Assembly (NCBI GenBank): GCA_964501985.1
Contig: CAZCVY010000007.1
Span: forward strand, 3,374 to 67,373
Direction of reading: 5' to 3'
Length of the DNA stretch: 64,000 nucleotides
DNA from: Bog-366 sp964501985
GTDB lineage: Bacteria; Acidobacteriota; Terriglobia; UBA7540
The notes below the pieces were generated by a model. It was not told the origin of the DNA and ran no database searches. It saw nothing but the letters and a program-made list of their open reading frames with translations. Shown here one piece after another: positions 9,032 through 17,578 of this stretch (position 1 is its first letter; every line of letters begins with the position of its first letter). A program made the translations under genes and the position numbers.

Positions 9032-10255
9032 TTGCGCCTGTTGATCCTCAGCATCCAGTACGCTCCCGAGTTCACGAGTAATGCCATCGTGATGACGGGC
9101 CTGGCGCAACAACTCGCCGCGCGCGGACACCAGGTAACCGTGCTTGCGGGGACGCCCCACTATCAGCTTCCCCGCGTCCCTCCGGGCTACTGGTGGAAAC
9201 CTTTCCGGCGCGAGATCCTCGCTAATGTAAAAGTGATTCGCTGTTGGGCGTTCCCGAAATCTACCGGAAAAGTTGCAAAGCTCGTGAACTATGTCAGCTT
9301 CACGCTGACCAGCTTGATCGCCGGATTATTGACAGCGCGCCCTGAGATCGTCATGATCGTCTCGCCCCCGTTCTGGCTGGGGTACAATGCTCTTCTGCTC
9401 GGGACCTTCCGTCGCTGCCCCGTGATTTACAACGCCCAGGACCTGTTTCCGGAAGCTTACCTCGCCAGCCAGGAAGTCCGCGAGGGCGGGCTCGCGCGCG
9501 GCATGAGCCGCTTGATGAATCGGATCTACCGCGCTTCGGACAGGATTACGGTCATCACCGATTCCTTCGCGGATGCGATTGCGTCGCGGGGGATTGCGGG
9601 GGAGAAAGTGGTGGTCATTCCGAATTTCGTCGATACTACGGCCGTTACACCATTGCCCCGCGACAATTCCTTCCGTCGCCGGCACGGGATCGAGAACGGG
9701 TTTGTGATCATGTATGCCGGCAACATCGGGTACACGCATGGGGCGGAGATGTTAGTGGAAGCTGCGGAGAAACTGGCGGGAATTCCCGGCCTTGTATTTC
9801 TGGTTATCGGCGGAGGATCGAAGCAAGCAGATCTGGAGCGGCTTGCCCGTGAACGCCGCCTCGCCAATATGAAATTTCTCCCGACGCAGCCCCCTGAAGT
9901 CCTTTCCGAAATGCTGGCCGCCGCCGACGTCTTTGTTTTCACCTCGAAGCCGGGCGTGGGCAAGACATCCTTCCCCGGCCGCATTTATAATTTCCTTCTC
10001 GCCGCGCGGCCGGTCGTTGCGAGCGTTGACGAGGACTCTGACTTGGCGAGGGCCCTGCGCAATGGAGGCGCGGGGATCGTCACCCCGCCTGGAGACGTGG
10101 AAGAATTCTGCCGGGCTATTACAGAGCTCTATCAGGCCCCTGCCCGGCGTGAAAGCCTGGGGCGAAACGGAGCAGAATATATGGCTCGCCACTATTCCCC
10201 GCAGGCAGTGGTGGAGCAGTACGAAGCGCTAATGAAAGGATTGGCCGCCCGATAA
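9032..10255 (+). CDS. GT4-family glycosyltransferase, WbuB/WcaI-like
   Basis: The 407-residue protein begins (TTG)RLLILSIQYAPEFTSNA and continues TGLAQQLAARGHQVTVLAG, the standard opening of the WbuB/WcaI group, which adds sugars such as fucosamine or fucose to lipid-linked oligosaccharides. The mid-region has YNAQDLFPEAYLASQEV. The donor domain includes IMYAGNIGYTHGAEMLVEA and TSKPGVGKTSFPGRIYNFLLA, which replaces the classical GT4 EA-E loop in this group. The start is a TTG with no good ribosome site; it is favoured because the conserved N-terminus begins right there. The next gene starts 19 bases after its stop, so both are probably co-transcribed. The exact sugar is unknown. Confidence 0.88.
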   Translation: MRLLILSIQYAPEFTSNAIVMTGLAQQLAARGHQVTVLAGTPHYQLPRVPPGYWWKPFRREILANVKVIRCWAFPKSTGKVAKLVNYVSFTLTSLIAGLLTARPEIVMIVSPPFWLGYNALLLGTFRRCPVIYNAQDLFPEAYLASQEVREGGLARGMSRLMNRIYRASDRITVITDSFADAIASRGIAGEKVVVIPNFVDTTAVTPLPRDNSFRRRHGIENGFVIMYAGNIGYTHGAEMLVEAAEKLAGIPGLVFLVIGGGSKQADLERLARERRLANMKFLPTQPPEVLSEMLAAADVFVFTSKPGVGKTSFPGRIYNFLLAARPVVASVDEDSDLARALRNGGAGIVTPPGDVEEFCRAITELYQAPARRESLGRNGAEYMARHYSPQAVVEQYEALMKGLAAR

Positions 10256-10274
10256 GGGAGCGCCCTGAGCCCCG

Positions 10275-11621
10275 ATGAGAGCCTCGATGCGCGTCAAAAT
10301 CAAACTCATCCTGCTGGTGGGCGACCTCATTGTGTTGATGCTGTGCCTGGCCGCGGGCACTTATATCCGCCTCAATGAAATTGAGTCTCTGGACGAGCGC
10401 TACAGCAACGCGGCGATCCTCTGCCTGATGATTTACCCGCTCTGCCTCTACCTGAGCCGGTCCTACGAAGTGCAACCCGAAGCGAGTTCCGCCGAGAACC
10501 TGCGCCGGCCTTTTCTGGGCTTGCTCATTGCCATCACCGCCTGCTCTTTCCTCTTTTACTTCGCTCCCGACGTTCGTTTTGGCCGCGGCATCTTCGCCAT
10601 CGCCAACGTCCTCATGGTTTTCGCGCTCCTCGGGTGGCGCCTCGGGGTCTTCCTCCGCCTGCGCCGCCGAAGCCTAGCTATTCTCTTGATGGGGAATTCC
10701 GCCGCGGTGGAAACGGCCCAACAACTGATCCGGGAATTTTCTCCCCTCTCCAAAACTCAGGTCTGGCAGCCCGAAGCGCAATCGGCGAGTGCACCAAATC
10801 ACCTTGATCCGACTGGTGCGCACATCGGCGAAGACGAATTCGACCTCTTGATTTTGGCTGGGCATTCGGTGGACGTTTCCACGCTCCGCACGGCTGCCGC
10901 GCTTCGACTCAAGGGGGTCCTGGTTTGGAGCCTGCCGCGCCTGTTCTCCGAATTCGCCGAGCGGCTTCCCGCGCGCTACCTCGACGAACGCTGGGTTGCC
11001 ACTGCCGAGGGTTTCCGTTCGCTCAACGAAACGAGTTTCCAAGTCATTAAACGCCTGGCGGATCTCAGCCTGGCCTTTTGGGGATTGATCATGAGTTCCC
11101 CGCTTCTGACCCTGGCGGCAGTCCTGATCAAGATTCAGGACGGAGGCTCCGTGTTTTACACCCAGGAGAGGGTGGGCAAAGGAGGGGAAACCTTTCGCGT
11201 CCACAAGCTGCGAACCATGGTGGGCAAGGCGGAGGATGGTACCGGCCCCGTATGGGCGTCACCCGACGATCCGCGCGTGACCCGCGTGGGACGCTGGCTG
11301 CGGAAACTGCGCATCGATGAGATTCCCCAGATGTGGAATGTACTCAAAGGAGAGATGAGCTTCGTAGGCCCACGTCCGGAGCGCCCGGTCTTCGTCGAAA
11401 CCCTGCAAAGCAAGTTTGCCGTCTATTCCCTGCGCCACCTGGTGCGACCCGGGATCACCGGATGGGCGCAAGTGCGCTGCCCCTACGCCGCCAGCGAAGA
11501 GGATAATCTGCTCAAACTCGAGTACGACCTTTACTACCTCCAGAATGCCTCGATGCTCTTCGATGTCCGCATCATGCTGAAGACCATATCCACGGTGGCT
11601 TCCGGGTGGGGGTCATGGTAG
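10275..11621 (+). CDS. Polyprenyl glycosylphosphotransferase (initiating enzyme for exopolysaccharide)
   Basis: This 448-residue membrane enzyme transfers a sugar-1-phosphate from a UDP-sugar to undecaprenyl phosphate, the first step of polymer assembly. Four membrane helices lie in the first 130 residues, followed by a cytoplasmic Rossmann-like segment. A fifth hydrophobic stretch (LSLAFWGLIMSSPLLTLAAV) leads into the bacterial sugar transferase domain. Catalytic signatures are VHKLRTM, the DE pair in RIDEIPQMWNVLKGEMSFVG, and GPRPERP. The domain order matches the long WbaP/WcaJ-type group. Two starts four codons apart are possible (MRASMRVK). A second, shorter enzyme of this class lies at 36546-37193. 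Confidence 0.92.
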   Translation: MRASMRVKIKLILLVGDLIVLMLCLAAGTYIRLNEIESLDERYSNAAILCLMIYPLCLYLSRSYEVQPEASSAENLRRPFLGLLIAITACSFLFYFAPDVRFGRGIFAIANVLMVFALLGWRLGVFLRLRRRSLAILLMGNSAAVETAQQLIREFSPLSKTQVWQPEAQSASAPNHLDPTGAHIGEDEFDLLILAGHSVDVSTLRTAAALRLKGVLVWSLPRLFSEFAERLPARYLDERWVATAEGFRSLNETSFQVIKRLADLSLAFWGLIMSSPLLTLAAVLIKIQDGGSVFYTQERVGKGGETFRVHKLRTMVGKAEDGTGPVWASPDDPRVTRVGRWLRKLRIDEIPQMWNVLKGEMSFVGPRPERPVFVETLQSKFAVYSLRHLVRPGITGWAQVRCPYAASEEDNLLKLEYDLYYLQNASMLFDVRIMLKTISTVASGWGSW

Positions 11622-11914
11622 CGGTATCAAAAGGAGTGACCCTACGAGAGGGGCGATGGGTGGGGAGCGCCGTCGGGCGGCCTCACACTGAGCCTCTTTG
11701 ATTTTGGTAAAACTCATCTTCCGACTTGCGTAATGTCATCGTTTGAGCTTAAAATTGTTACAGATAGGGGTTGCAAAGTTGCCATCTCGCGGGGCGACAA
11801 AGAACTAAGGTTAGAGCTTGGCCGCCTAAATTCCCGGCGATGAGTGCGAACGGAATATCAGATTACAACCAAAGGCCTTCTGAGAGGCATAGCAACCACC
11901 TGGGAGGATTTCAG

Positions 11915-12226
11915 ATGAAAAGGATTTTGCTATTGGTCTTTGCGGTCTTGGTTTTTGGCAGTCTGTCGTTCGCGGGAAGCAAGACGCTTACCGGGGTGGT
12001 AAGTGACTCACATTGTGGGTTGAAACACGCTGCCGCCGGAAGCGGAGGTTGCGTCGAGCATTGCGTTTCGGGTGGAGCCACCTATGTTCTGGTTTCGGAT
12101 GGCAAAGTCTACCAGCTTTCCGCCCAGGATAAGTTCAAGGGGTTGGGCGGCAAAAACGTCACGGTAACGGGCGAAGTAGAAGGGGACAGCATCACCGTTG
12201 CCAGCGTCGCGGAGAAGACAAGTTAG
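11915..12226 (+). CDS. Small secreted DUF5818-like protein, copy 1
   Basis: The 103-residue protein has a signal peptide (MKRILLLVFAVLVFGSLSFAG) and a compact OB-like beta domain with a cysteine pattern: VVSDSHCGLKH, GGCVEHCV. It ends in VTGEVEGDSITVASVAEKTS. TGGGAGG precedes the ATG at a good distance. I associate this layout with DUF5818, a family frequent in Acidobacteria with no proven function; copper or metal handling is sometimes suspected from the Cys/His pattern, but that is speculation. A related gene follows 264 bases downstream. A strong terminator directly after this gene separates the two transcripts. Confidence 0.8.
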   Translation: MKRILLLVFAVLVFGSLSFAGSKTLTGVVSDSHCGLKHAAAGSGGCVEHCVSGGATYVLVSDGKVYQLSAQDKFKGLGGKNVTVTGEVEGDSITVASVAEKTS

Positions 12227-12254
12227 GTTTAAGGCGCATCAAACTGTCAAGATT

Positions 12255-12292
12255 AAACGGCCACGCGCGCCTAGGTGGCCGTTTTCTTTTTT
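12255..12292 (+). terminator. Rho-independent terminator
   Basis: A perfect 10-bp stem (AAACGGCCAC and GTGGCCGTTT) encloses a short GC-rich loop and runs into TTTTCTTTTTT. It lies 28 bases after the stop of the first DUF5818-like gene and fits it in strand and position. Confidence 0.93.
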
Positions 12293-12490
12293 ATGCCGCC
12301 CTTCGGAGAAGCATCGGAAACCGGTGGGCGATACGGAACAGTCGTTTGATATTTCGACAATCAAGTAACCGGCAAACCGACTTGAACATCTAAAAGATAC
12401 GTGTGGGAACTCCGTCCCCCAAAGGCGAGCATCGTGGGACGATGTTGAGTCAGGATTGGAACAGCAAGACCAAACTTTGCGGAGGTTGGC

Positions 12491-12817
12491 ATGAAGAGGC
12501 TTACGGTTTTAGCGTTCGGACTGCTCCTGGCAGCGAGCATCGGCCTTGCTGCACCGGGCGCGGCGAAGACGTTTGTGGGAAGCATCGGCGATTCCATGTG
12601 CGGCGCCAAACACATGATGCCCGGTGAGAGCGACAAGGATTGCACGCTGGGATGCATCAAGGAAGGGGCCAAATACATCTTGATAGATCCTAGCGGCAAA
12701 ATCTATCAGCTCAGCGACCAGAAAAAGCCCGAGCAGTTTGCGGGAGCCAAGGTGAAAGTCACGGGCACGCTGAGTGGCGACACCATCACCGTGGCGTCCA
12801 TTGCCGCGGCCAACTAA
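12491..12817 (+). CDS. Small secreted DUF5818-like protein, copy 2
   Basis: The 108-residue protein is a paralog of the gene upstream: signal peptide MKRLTVLAFGLLLAASIGLA, then GSIGDSMCGAKHMM, DKDCTLGCIKEGAKYILID, KIYQLSDQ and the shared ending TGTLSGDTITVASIA. The two cysteine clusters are kept, but this copy has an extra acidic insert (MMPGESDKD) between them. GCGGAGGTTGGC gives a clear ribosome site. A function is not known; the protein should be periplasmic. The upstream terminator means it must have its own promoter. Confidence 0.8.
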   Translation: MKRLTVLAFGLLLAASIGLAAPGAAKTFVGSIGDSMCGAKHMMPGESDKDCTLGCIKEGAKYILIDPSGKIYQLSDQKKPEQFAGAKVKVTGTLSGDTITVASIAAAN

Positions 12818-12949
12818 TCAGATGGGATTGCCTGCATTGATAGCGCCGTTGGCACAGGGACACCGCCAGGCAGGGCGATGTGCGGGCAAGAAACTGAAAT
12901 GTCCGCTATAATCGTCCAGATGAGTCGATCTGGGAGGATCTGAAAGAAT

Positions 12950-13093
12950 ATGGATACGGAACCGAGCACGTCCACGGGAAACGAGTGGAAAGTCCGCCGC
13001 GTAGGAACGGCGACCTTTTCAATTTCCAAACCGAAGAGAAAGCCCAACAAGATGCGGCAGATGCGCCTGAAGAATCGGCGACGAGCGCGATAG
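12950..13093 (+). CDS. Possible small basic protein (47 residues)
   Basis: A short frame, MDTEPSTSTGNEWKVRRVGT continuing to a strongly basic end (KPKRKPNKMRQMRLKNRRRAR in part), is preceded by GGGAGG 12 bases before its ATG and by a perfect TATAAT at 12907-12912, although no matching -35 box is seen. The acidic-polar start and Arg/Lys-rich tail could bind nucleic acid. No homolog is recognised, and a GC-rich genome produces such frames by chance, so this is tentative. Confidence 0.3.
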   Translation: MDTEPSTSTGNEWKVRRVGTATFSISKPKRKPNKMRQMRLKNRRRAR

Positions 13094-13291
13094 CTGAGTT
13101 TTGGCGACGAGAACTTGGTCCACGTACGAAGGCCTCGGATGAACCGAGGAGGGCTGGCACTATTTTTGTAATCCGCGAAGAGTGTGCTCGCCGCTCCCTC
13201 CGCGCCGCCGGCGTTGCGCGCGGCGCAGGGGCTGGCACGAGGCACTTTTCGAATCCGCAATTTAAATTGAAGACCCTCTGCGGGCTTTCCG

Positions 13292-14266
13292 ATGGTCCAT
13301 ATCCTCCACCAATACGGATTATCCTTTATCTTCCTGGCGGTCTTTGCTGAAAGCCTTGGCCTTCCCGTCCCCAGCTTCCCGCTTATTCTCGTTGCCACCG
13401 CGCTGGCAGCGCCGCTCCACCTACGCCTACCATTGGTGTTCCTTGTGTGTTTGGTTGCGGGGCTGGGAGGAGACGGAATCTGGTACTGGCTAGGCCGGTC
13501 GCGGGGGCGGCCCATCCTCCGACGGCTGTGTTCCCTTTCGCTATCGCCGGATTCCTGCGTCAACCGCACAGAGAGCCTCTTCCAGCGCTATGGAGTAAAG
13601 TCGCTCTTTGTCGCTAAGTTTATTCCTGGATTAAACACCGTTGCCCCGCCGCTAGCGGGAATGCTGAAGGTGTCGCCCCTGCGCTTTGCCGCCGCGGACG
13701 TTGGCGGAATCACGCTGTGGGCCGGATCGGCGATGGTCGTGGGCTGGTCATTCCGCACCCAGGTGGAGTGGACCATGGAGTGGCTTGCGGCCTTCGGACA
13801 GACGGGGGCGATCATCCTGGGGGTAGTCCTGGCAGGTTGGATTCTGCTCAAATGGGTGCAGCGATGGCAATTCTACCGCCTGCTCGAGCACTCGCGAATT
13901 ACCCCGCAGGAACTGAAAGAGCGGCTCGATCGGGGCGAGGACATCGTTATTGTCGACTTGCGCTCCGACCTCAGCTACCATGCAGAAGGGGTGAAGGTGG
14001 CCAGCGCCATCTGGATTTCGCCCGATGACTTCGAGAAACGTTTCCACGAGATCCCGCGCGGGCGTCCGGTGGTGATGTACTGCACTTGACCAAACGAAGC
14101 GACCAGCGCCAGGATGGCGCGGTTACTGATTGAAAAGGGATACAGTGAAGTTTGGCCGCTAACCGGGGGTCTTGACCGCTGGGTGGAACTCGGTTACCCC
14201 ACCGATGCCGTGGTTCCTGTCGCGCCCAGACTCACGTCGATTGCGCCAGAACGATTGCCGGCGTAG
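13292..14266 (+). CDS. DedA-rhodanese fusion with in-frame UGA at the catalytic Cys position (candidate selenoprotein)
   Basis: Residues 1-200 form a DedA/SNARE-associated membrane domain (FAESLGLPVPSFPL, GDGIWYWLGRSRG, FVAKFIPGLNTVAPPLAG). Residues from about 205 form a rhodanese domain: ITPQELKERLDRGEDIVIVD, then RPVVMYCT. The codon after YCT is UGA (14087-14089, residue 266). Reading on, the frame gives PNEATSARMARLLIEKGY and PLTGGLDRWVELGYPTD, textbook rhodanese C-terminus, to a TAG at 14264. In the DedA-rhodanese family the motif is YCxCPNE, so the UGA replaces exactly the persulfide-forming cysteine. A SECIS-like hairpin follows. Either this is selenocysteine (324-residue protein) or a fresh nonsense mutation that removes 59 residues. 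The full frame is annotated here; the ribosome site before ATG 13292 is weak. Confidence 0.8.
14102..14123 (+). promoter_or_regulatory. SECIS-like hairpin after the UGA codon
   Basis: Upper stem GCGCC/GGCGC (14106-14110 with 14116-14120) closes a 5-base loop AGGAU. A single bulged A (14105) separates it from a lower stem ACC/GGU. The loop begins 21 bases after the UGA. Bacterial SECIS elements lie inside the coding region just after the UGA, with a G early in the apical loop and often a bulged base below it, as in E. coli fdhF, whose loop is AGGUCU. The likeness is structural; in GC-rich coding DNA a 5-bp stem can arise by chance. Confidence 0.5.
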
Positions 14267-14405
14267 GGCCAGGCGGTCACGAATCACAACCGATTCCCTG
14301 CCCGACCATCGGGACTGGCGTACAACTTTTACCGTGGAGAGAGACTCTATCAAGAGTAGGGCTTTGGGTAGGATTGAAAACGCTACCGGCGGCAGGTATT
14401 TGGCA

Positions 14406-15890
14406 ATGAAATCAACATCAAATCTTGGCAGATATGTTTTGATCGCGATGGCCCTGCTGATGATGGCCGGATTGCTAAGTCTTGTCGCGGCTCCTGCCGA
14501 CCGGCCATTGTCGAAGGACGACATCACGCTGCTCCTTTACGGCAGTCCCAGCCCCAAGATTATTCAAGAGGTCGAGCAGCGAGGCGTGGACTTCCAAATG
14601 AATCCCGACCTCGCCAAGAAATTCCACGACCAGGGCGCCAGCGACGATTTGATCGATGCGCTGACGAAAGCGGGGAATAAGGCAGCGGCGAAGCCGAGTG
14701 CGCCCGCGCCTGCCCCCGTTTCAGCCCCCGCGCCCGCTGCGCCTGCACCCGTGACGCCTGCACCTGCACCCGCGTCTCCGGCGGCGAATAATCCGAATCC
14801 CCCCGCGGCGCCGGACGCCGCGCCGACGCTCAAGCCCAATGCTCCCAACGCTCCGGAACCTCCGGCGGCGGAGGCGCCCCGTGGCACACCCGAGCCGTCG
14901 CTGTCTGTCACTCCCCCGACCGCGTCCTCGTCTTCCGAGCCGGTATTGCTCCGAAAGACTCAGGCGCCAGATGCATCATCTCCGTCAAATTCCGCGTCAC
15001 CTGCGCCGGCCGCACCAGCTCCGGCAAGTTCCCCTTCCCCGGCGGCTGCTCCACCGTCCTCCTCTGAGCCGGTCTTGCACGTCCCGGTGCAGAAGCCGAC
15101 ACCGGCAGCCCCTGAAGCGCCAGCGGTGACGAATGCTCCCGGGCTGAAGGATCCTGACGCGCAGGGAATCCAACACATCATCTCGGAGTTTGCCGCCAAG
15201 GAAAAAGTTTTTCGCGAGGCCCGCAACAATTACACTTACCACCAGATCAATAAGGTCGAGGAGTTCGGCGCGGGCAATGAAGTCGTGGGAACCTTCGAGC
15301 AGGAGTGGGACATCCTCTACGACGACAGCGGCAAACGCGTCGAGAAGGTCACTTATGCTCCGGTGGCGACACTCAAGGGACTGATCATCACCAAGGAGGA
15401 CATCGAAGGGTTCCGAAGTATTACCCCCTTCGTCCTTACCACCGACGAGTTGCCGGAATACGATATCAAGTATCTCGGGCACGTGAAAGTAGACGAAATC
15501 ACCGCCTACGTCTTCTCCACCCGGCCCAAGGAAATCCAGAAGAACCGGCAGTATTTCCAGGGCATCGTGTGGGTTGACGACCGCGACTTGCAGATCGTCA
15601 AGAGTGAAGGCAAGCAGGTGCCCCAGGACAAGACCCACCATGGGCAGGAGAATCTGTTCCCGCGATTCACGACGTGGCGTGAGCAAGTGGATGGTAAATT
15701 CTGGTTCCCCACGTACACCATGGGCGATGATACCCTCTATTTTTCCAACGCCGCGCCCATCCACATGAAGGAAATCGTTCGCTACACCGACTATAAGCAA
15801 TTCAAGTCCGGCTCGCGCATTTTGACGGTGCAATCGATCGACAAACCGAAAGATCAAAATACCCCGGCGGCCACTCCTCCCCCGAAATAG
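14406..15890 (+). CDS. Secreted or anchored protein with Pro/Ala linker and LolA-like C-terminal domain
   Basis: The 494-residue product has an N-terminal hydrophobic segment (about 10-30) and a short helical domain (about 35-90, LSKDDITLLLYGSPSPKIIQ). A low-complexity Pro/Ala/Ser linker follows (about 91-250). A beta-rich C-terminal domain (about 251-494) holds YTYHQINKVEEFG, GKRVEKVTYAPVATLKGLII, RPKEIQKNRQYFQGIVWVD and TTWREQVDGKFWFPTYTMGD. That domain resembles the convex beta-sheet of outer-membrane lipoprotein-sorting (LolA/DUF-type) proteins seen in Acidobacteria. The start MKSTSNLGRYVL was preferred because the longer frame overlaps the previous gene. Role: cell-envelope, otherwise unknown. 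Confidence 0.72.
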   Translation: MKSTSNLGRYVLIAMALLMMAGLLSLVAAPADRPLSKDDITLLLYGSPSPKIIQEVEQRGVDFQMNPDLAKKFHDQGASDDLIDALTKAGNKAAAKPSAPAPAPVSAPAPAAPAPVTPAPAPASPAANNPNPPAAPDAAPTLKPNAPNAPEPPAAEAPRGTPEPSLSVTPPTASSSSEPVLLRKTQAPDASSPSNSASPAPAAPAPASSPSPAAAPPSSSEPVLHVPVQKPTPAAPEAPAVTNAPGLKDPDAQGIQHIISEFAAKEKVFREARNNYTYHQINKVEEFGAGNEVVGTFEQEWDILYDDSGKRVEKVTYAPVATLKGLIITKEDIEGFRSITPFVLTTDELPEYDIKYLGHVKVDEITAYVFSTRPKEIQKNRQYFQGIVWVDDRDLQIVKSEGKQVPQDKTHHGQENLFPRFTTWREQVDGKFWFPTYTMGDDTLYFSNAAPIHMKEIVRYTDYKQFKSGSRILTVQSIDKPKDQNTPAATPPPK

Positions 15891-16042
15891 CGCGGGCCCG
15901 CATCGCCCGCCACAGATTCGGGGGGAGGTTCAGCCGCCACGGGAAAAACCCACCCTCAGGTTTAAGGCGTCACCAGCCTCGGCACGAAATTCTTGTCGAA
16001 TTAAACCAGACCCTTTAGTCTTGATTTGGAGGCCCCACCGCG

Positions 16043-16828
16043 ATGATCAGAGTGAGCAGCCTGGTCAAATCCTTTGGTGACTTCGTCGCCGTCAATGAAA
16101 TCTCGTTTGAAGTTCAACAGGGTGAAATCTTTGCCTTTCTGGGGCCGAATGGCGCCGGTAAGACGACCACCATCAAAATGCTCACCACGTTGCTGAAGCC
16201 TACCCGCGGGAACATCGAGATCGATGGACTCGACCCGCAACACCAGCAGAACGAAGTGCGGCGCCGCTTTGGCATCGTCTTTCAAGATCCGAGCTTGGAA
16301 TGGGAGCTGACTGCGGACGAGAACATGGAGCTCCATGGTGTCTTGTATCACGTGCCGCACAAGCTGCGGATCGAGCGCACCGAGCAACTTCTGAAAATCT
16401 TTGAGCTCTGGGAGCGCCGCAAGGAACCGGTCAAGCGCTTCTCCGGAGGGATGAAGCGCCGCCTGGAAATCGCTCGCGGATTGCTGCATACGCCCAAAAT
16501 CCTCTTCCTGGACGAGCCCACATTGGGGCTCGATCCCCAGAGCCGCAATCAAATGTGGACACACGTCAAACGCCTGAACGAAACTGAAGGCGTCACGGTA
16601 TTTCTGACCACGCACTATATGGATGAGGCCGATCGCGTGGCGCAACGCATCGCGATCATTGACCACGGCAAGATCGTGGCGCAAGGCACTCCCGCCGAAC
16701 TGAAAGAGCAAACCAAGAGCGATTCTCTCGAACAGGCTTTCCTGGCGCTGACCGGCACTTCGATTCGCGATGAGTCCGCCGGCTCGATCGACCAGATGCG
16801 AAATTTCGTCAAAATGTGGAGGCGCTAA
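16043..16828 (+). CDS. ABC transporter ATP-binding protein (DrrA/NodI-like exporter)
   Basis: The 261-residue nucleotide-binding subunit powers an ABC-2 exporter together with the membrane protein encoded 3 bases downstream. Visible motifs are Walker A GPNGAGKTTT (about residue 36), the Q-loop VFQDPSLEWELT, the ABC signature FSGGMKRRLEIARGLL, Walker B ILFLDEPTLGLDP and the switch His in TTHYMDEADR. It matches the DrrA/NodI group that exports drugs, lipids or lipo-oligosaccharides. The substrate is not shown by the sequence; the gene is not adjacent to polysaccharide genes, so a link to polymer export is unproven. Confidence 0.93.
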   Translation: MIRVSSLVKSFGDFVAVNEISFEVQQGEIFAFLGPNGAGKTTTIKMLTTLLKPTRGNIEIDGLDPQHQQNEVRRRFGIVFQDPSLEWELTADENMELHGVLYHVPHKLRIERTEQLLKIFELWERRKEPVKRFSGGMKRRLEIARGLLHTPKILFLDEPTLGLDPQSRNQMWTHVKRLNETEGVTVFLTTHYMDEADRVAQRIAIIDHGKIVAQGTPAELKEQTKSDSLEQAFLALTGTSIRDESAGSIDQMRNFVKMWRR

Positions 16829-16831
16829 GCG

Positions 16832-17578
16832 ATGGGGGCAATCTATATTCTCTGGCTTCGCGAGCTGAAGCGCTACACGCGGTCGCGCGCCCAGATGTTC
16901 GGTTCTCTCGGGCAGCCGCTCCTCTATCTTCTGGCGCTGGGGTTCGGCCTCGGACCGGTCTTCCAAAAATCCGGGAACGGCAGCTACCTCCAGTTCATTG
17001 CTCCTGGTGTGATTGGCATGACCGTTCTCTTTACCTCGATCTTCTCGGGGATCGGCCTGCTCTGGGACCGGCAATTTGGCTTTCTGAAGGAGACGCTGGT
17101 AGCGCCAGTATCACGCATCAGCATCGTTATCGGCAAGACTCTGGGCGGCGTGACCGTGGCGCTGATCCAAGGAACTCTAGTGGTAATCGTTTGCCTGGTG
17201 GCGGGCTTCCGGCCGGTCGCCTGGACGGCGGTCCCTGTTGCCTTCTGCTTCATGGCGTTGATCGCCATGGTCTTTGGCGGCCTGGGCACGGCCATTGGCT
17301 CAAAATTGCAAGATATGCAGGGCTTTCAGCTCATCATGAACTTCCTGGTGCTGCCCATTTTCTTCTTGTCGGGAGCCCTGTTCCCTCTCGATCACTTGCC
17401 CAAAGTCCTGGGTTTCATTACGGACTTCGACCCGCTTTCCTACGGAGTCGATGGGCTCCGCGGCGCGCTAATTGGCCGCACTCATTTCGGATTGCTCACC
17501 GATCTCGCCGTCCTCTCGGCTGTGGCGGTCGTGCTTGTCAGCGTCGGGGGTTATCTGTTTTCGCAAATCGAAGCCTGA
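16832..17578 (+). CDS. ABC-2 type transporter permease (DrrB-like)
   Basis: The 248-residue membrane protein has six hydrophobic segments and the ABC-2 domain motif in LGGVTVALIQGTLVVIVCLV and NFLVLPIFFLSGALFPLDHL. It pairs with the ATPase encoded just upstream; the 3-base spacing implies one transcript and coupled translation. The stop codon TGA abuts the stop of the opposing alpha-galactosidase gene, forming TGATCA with no intergenic base, so no terminator separates the two. The substrate is unknown. Confidence 0.92.
   Translation: MGAIYILWLRELKRYTRSRAQMFGSLGQPLLYLLALGFGLGPVFQKSGNGSYLQFIAPGVIGMTVLFTSIFSGIGLLWDRQFGFLKETLVAPVSRISIVIGKTLGGVTVALIQGTLVVIVCLVAGFRPVAWTAVPVAFCFMALIAMVFGGLGTAIGSKLQDMQGFQLIMNFLVLPIFFLSGALFPLDHLPKVLGFITDFDPLSYGVDGLRGALIGRTHFGLLTDLAVLSAVAVVLVSVGGYLFSQIEA

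Noticed and set aside
14087..14089. Plain gene end (265-residue protein) at the UGA
   Set aside because: The rhodanese domain would stop just before its catalytic residue, and the conserved remainder continues in the same frame, so a normal stop is the less likely reading, although a recent nonsense mutation remains possible.
16001..17074. 357-codon minus-strand open frame opposite the ABC ATPase
   Set aside because: Antisense of a gene with complete Walker and signature motifs; no independent evidence.
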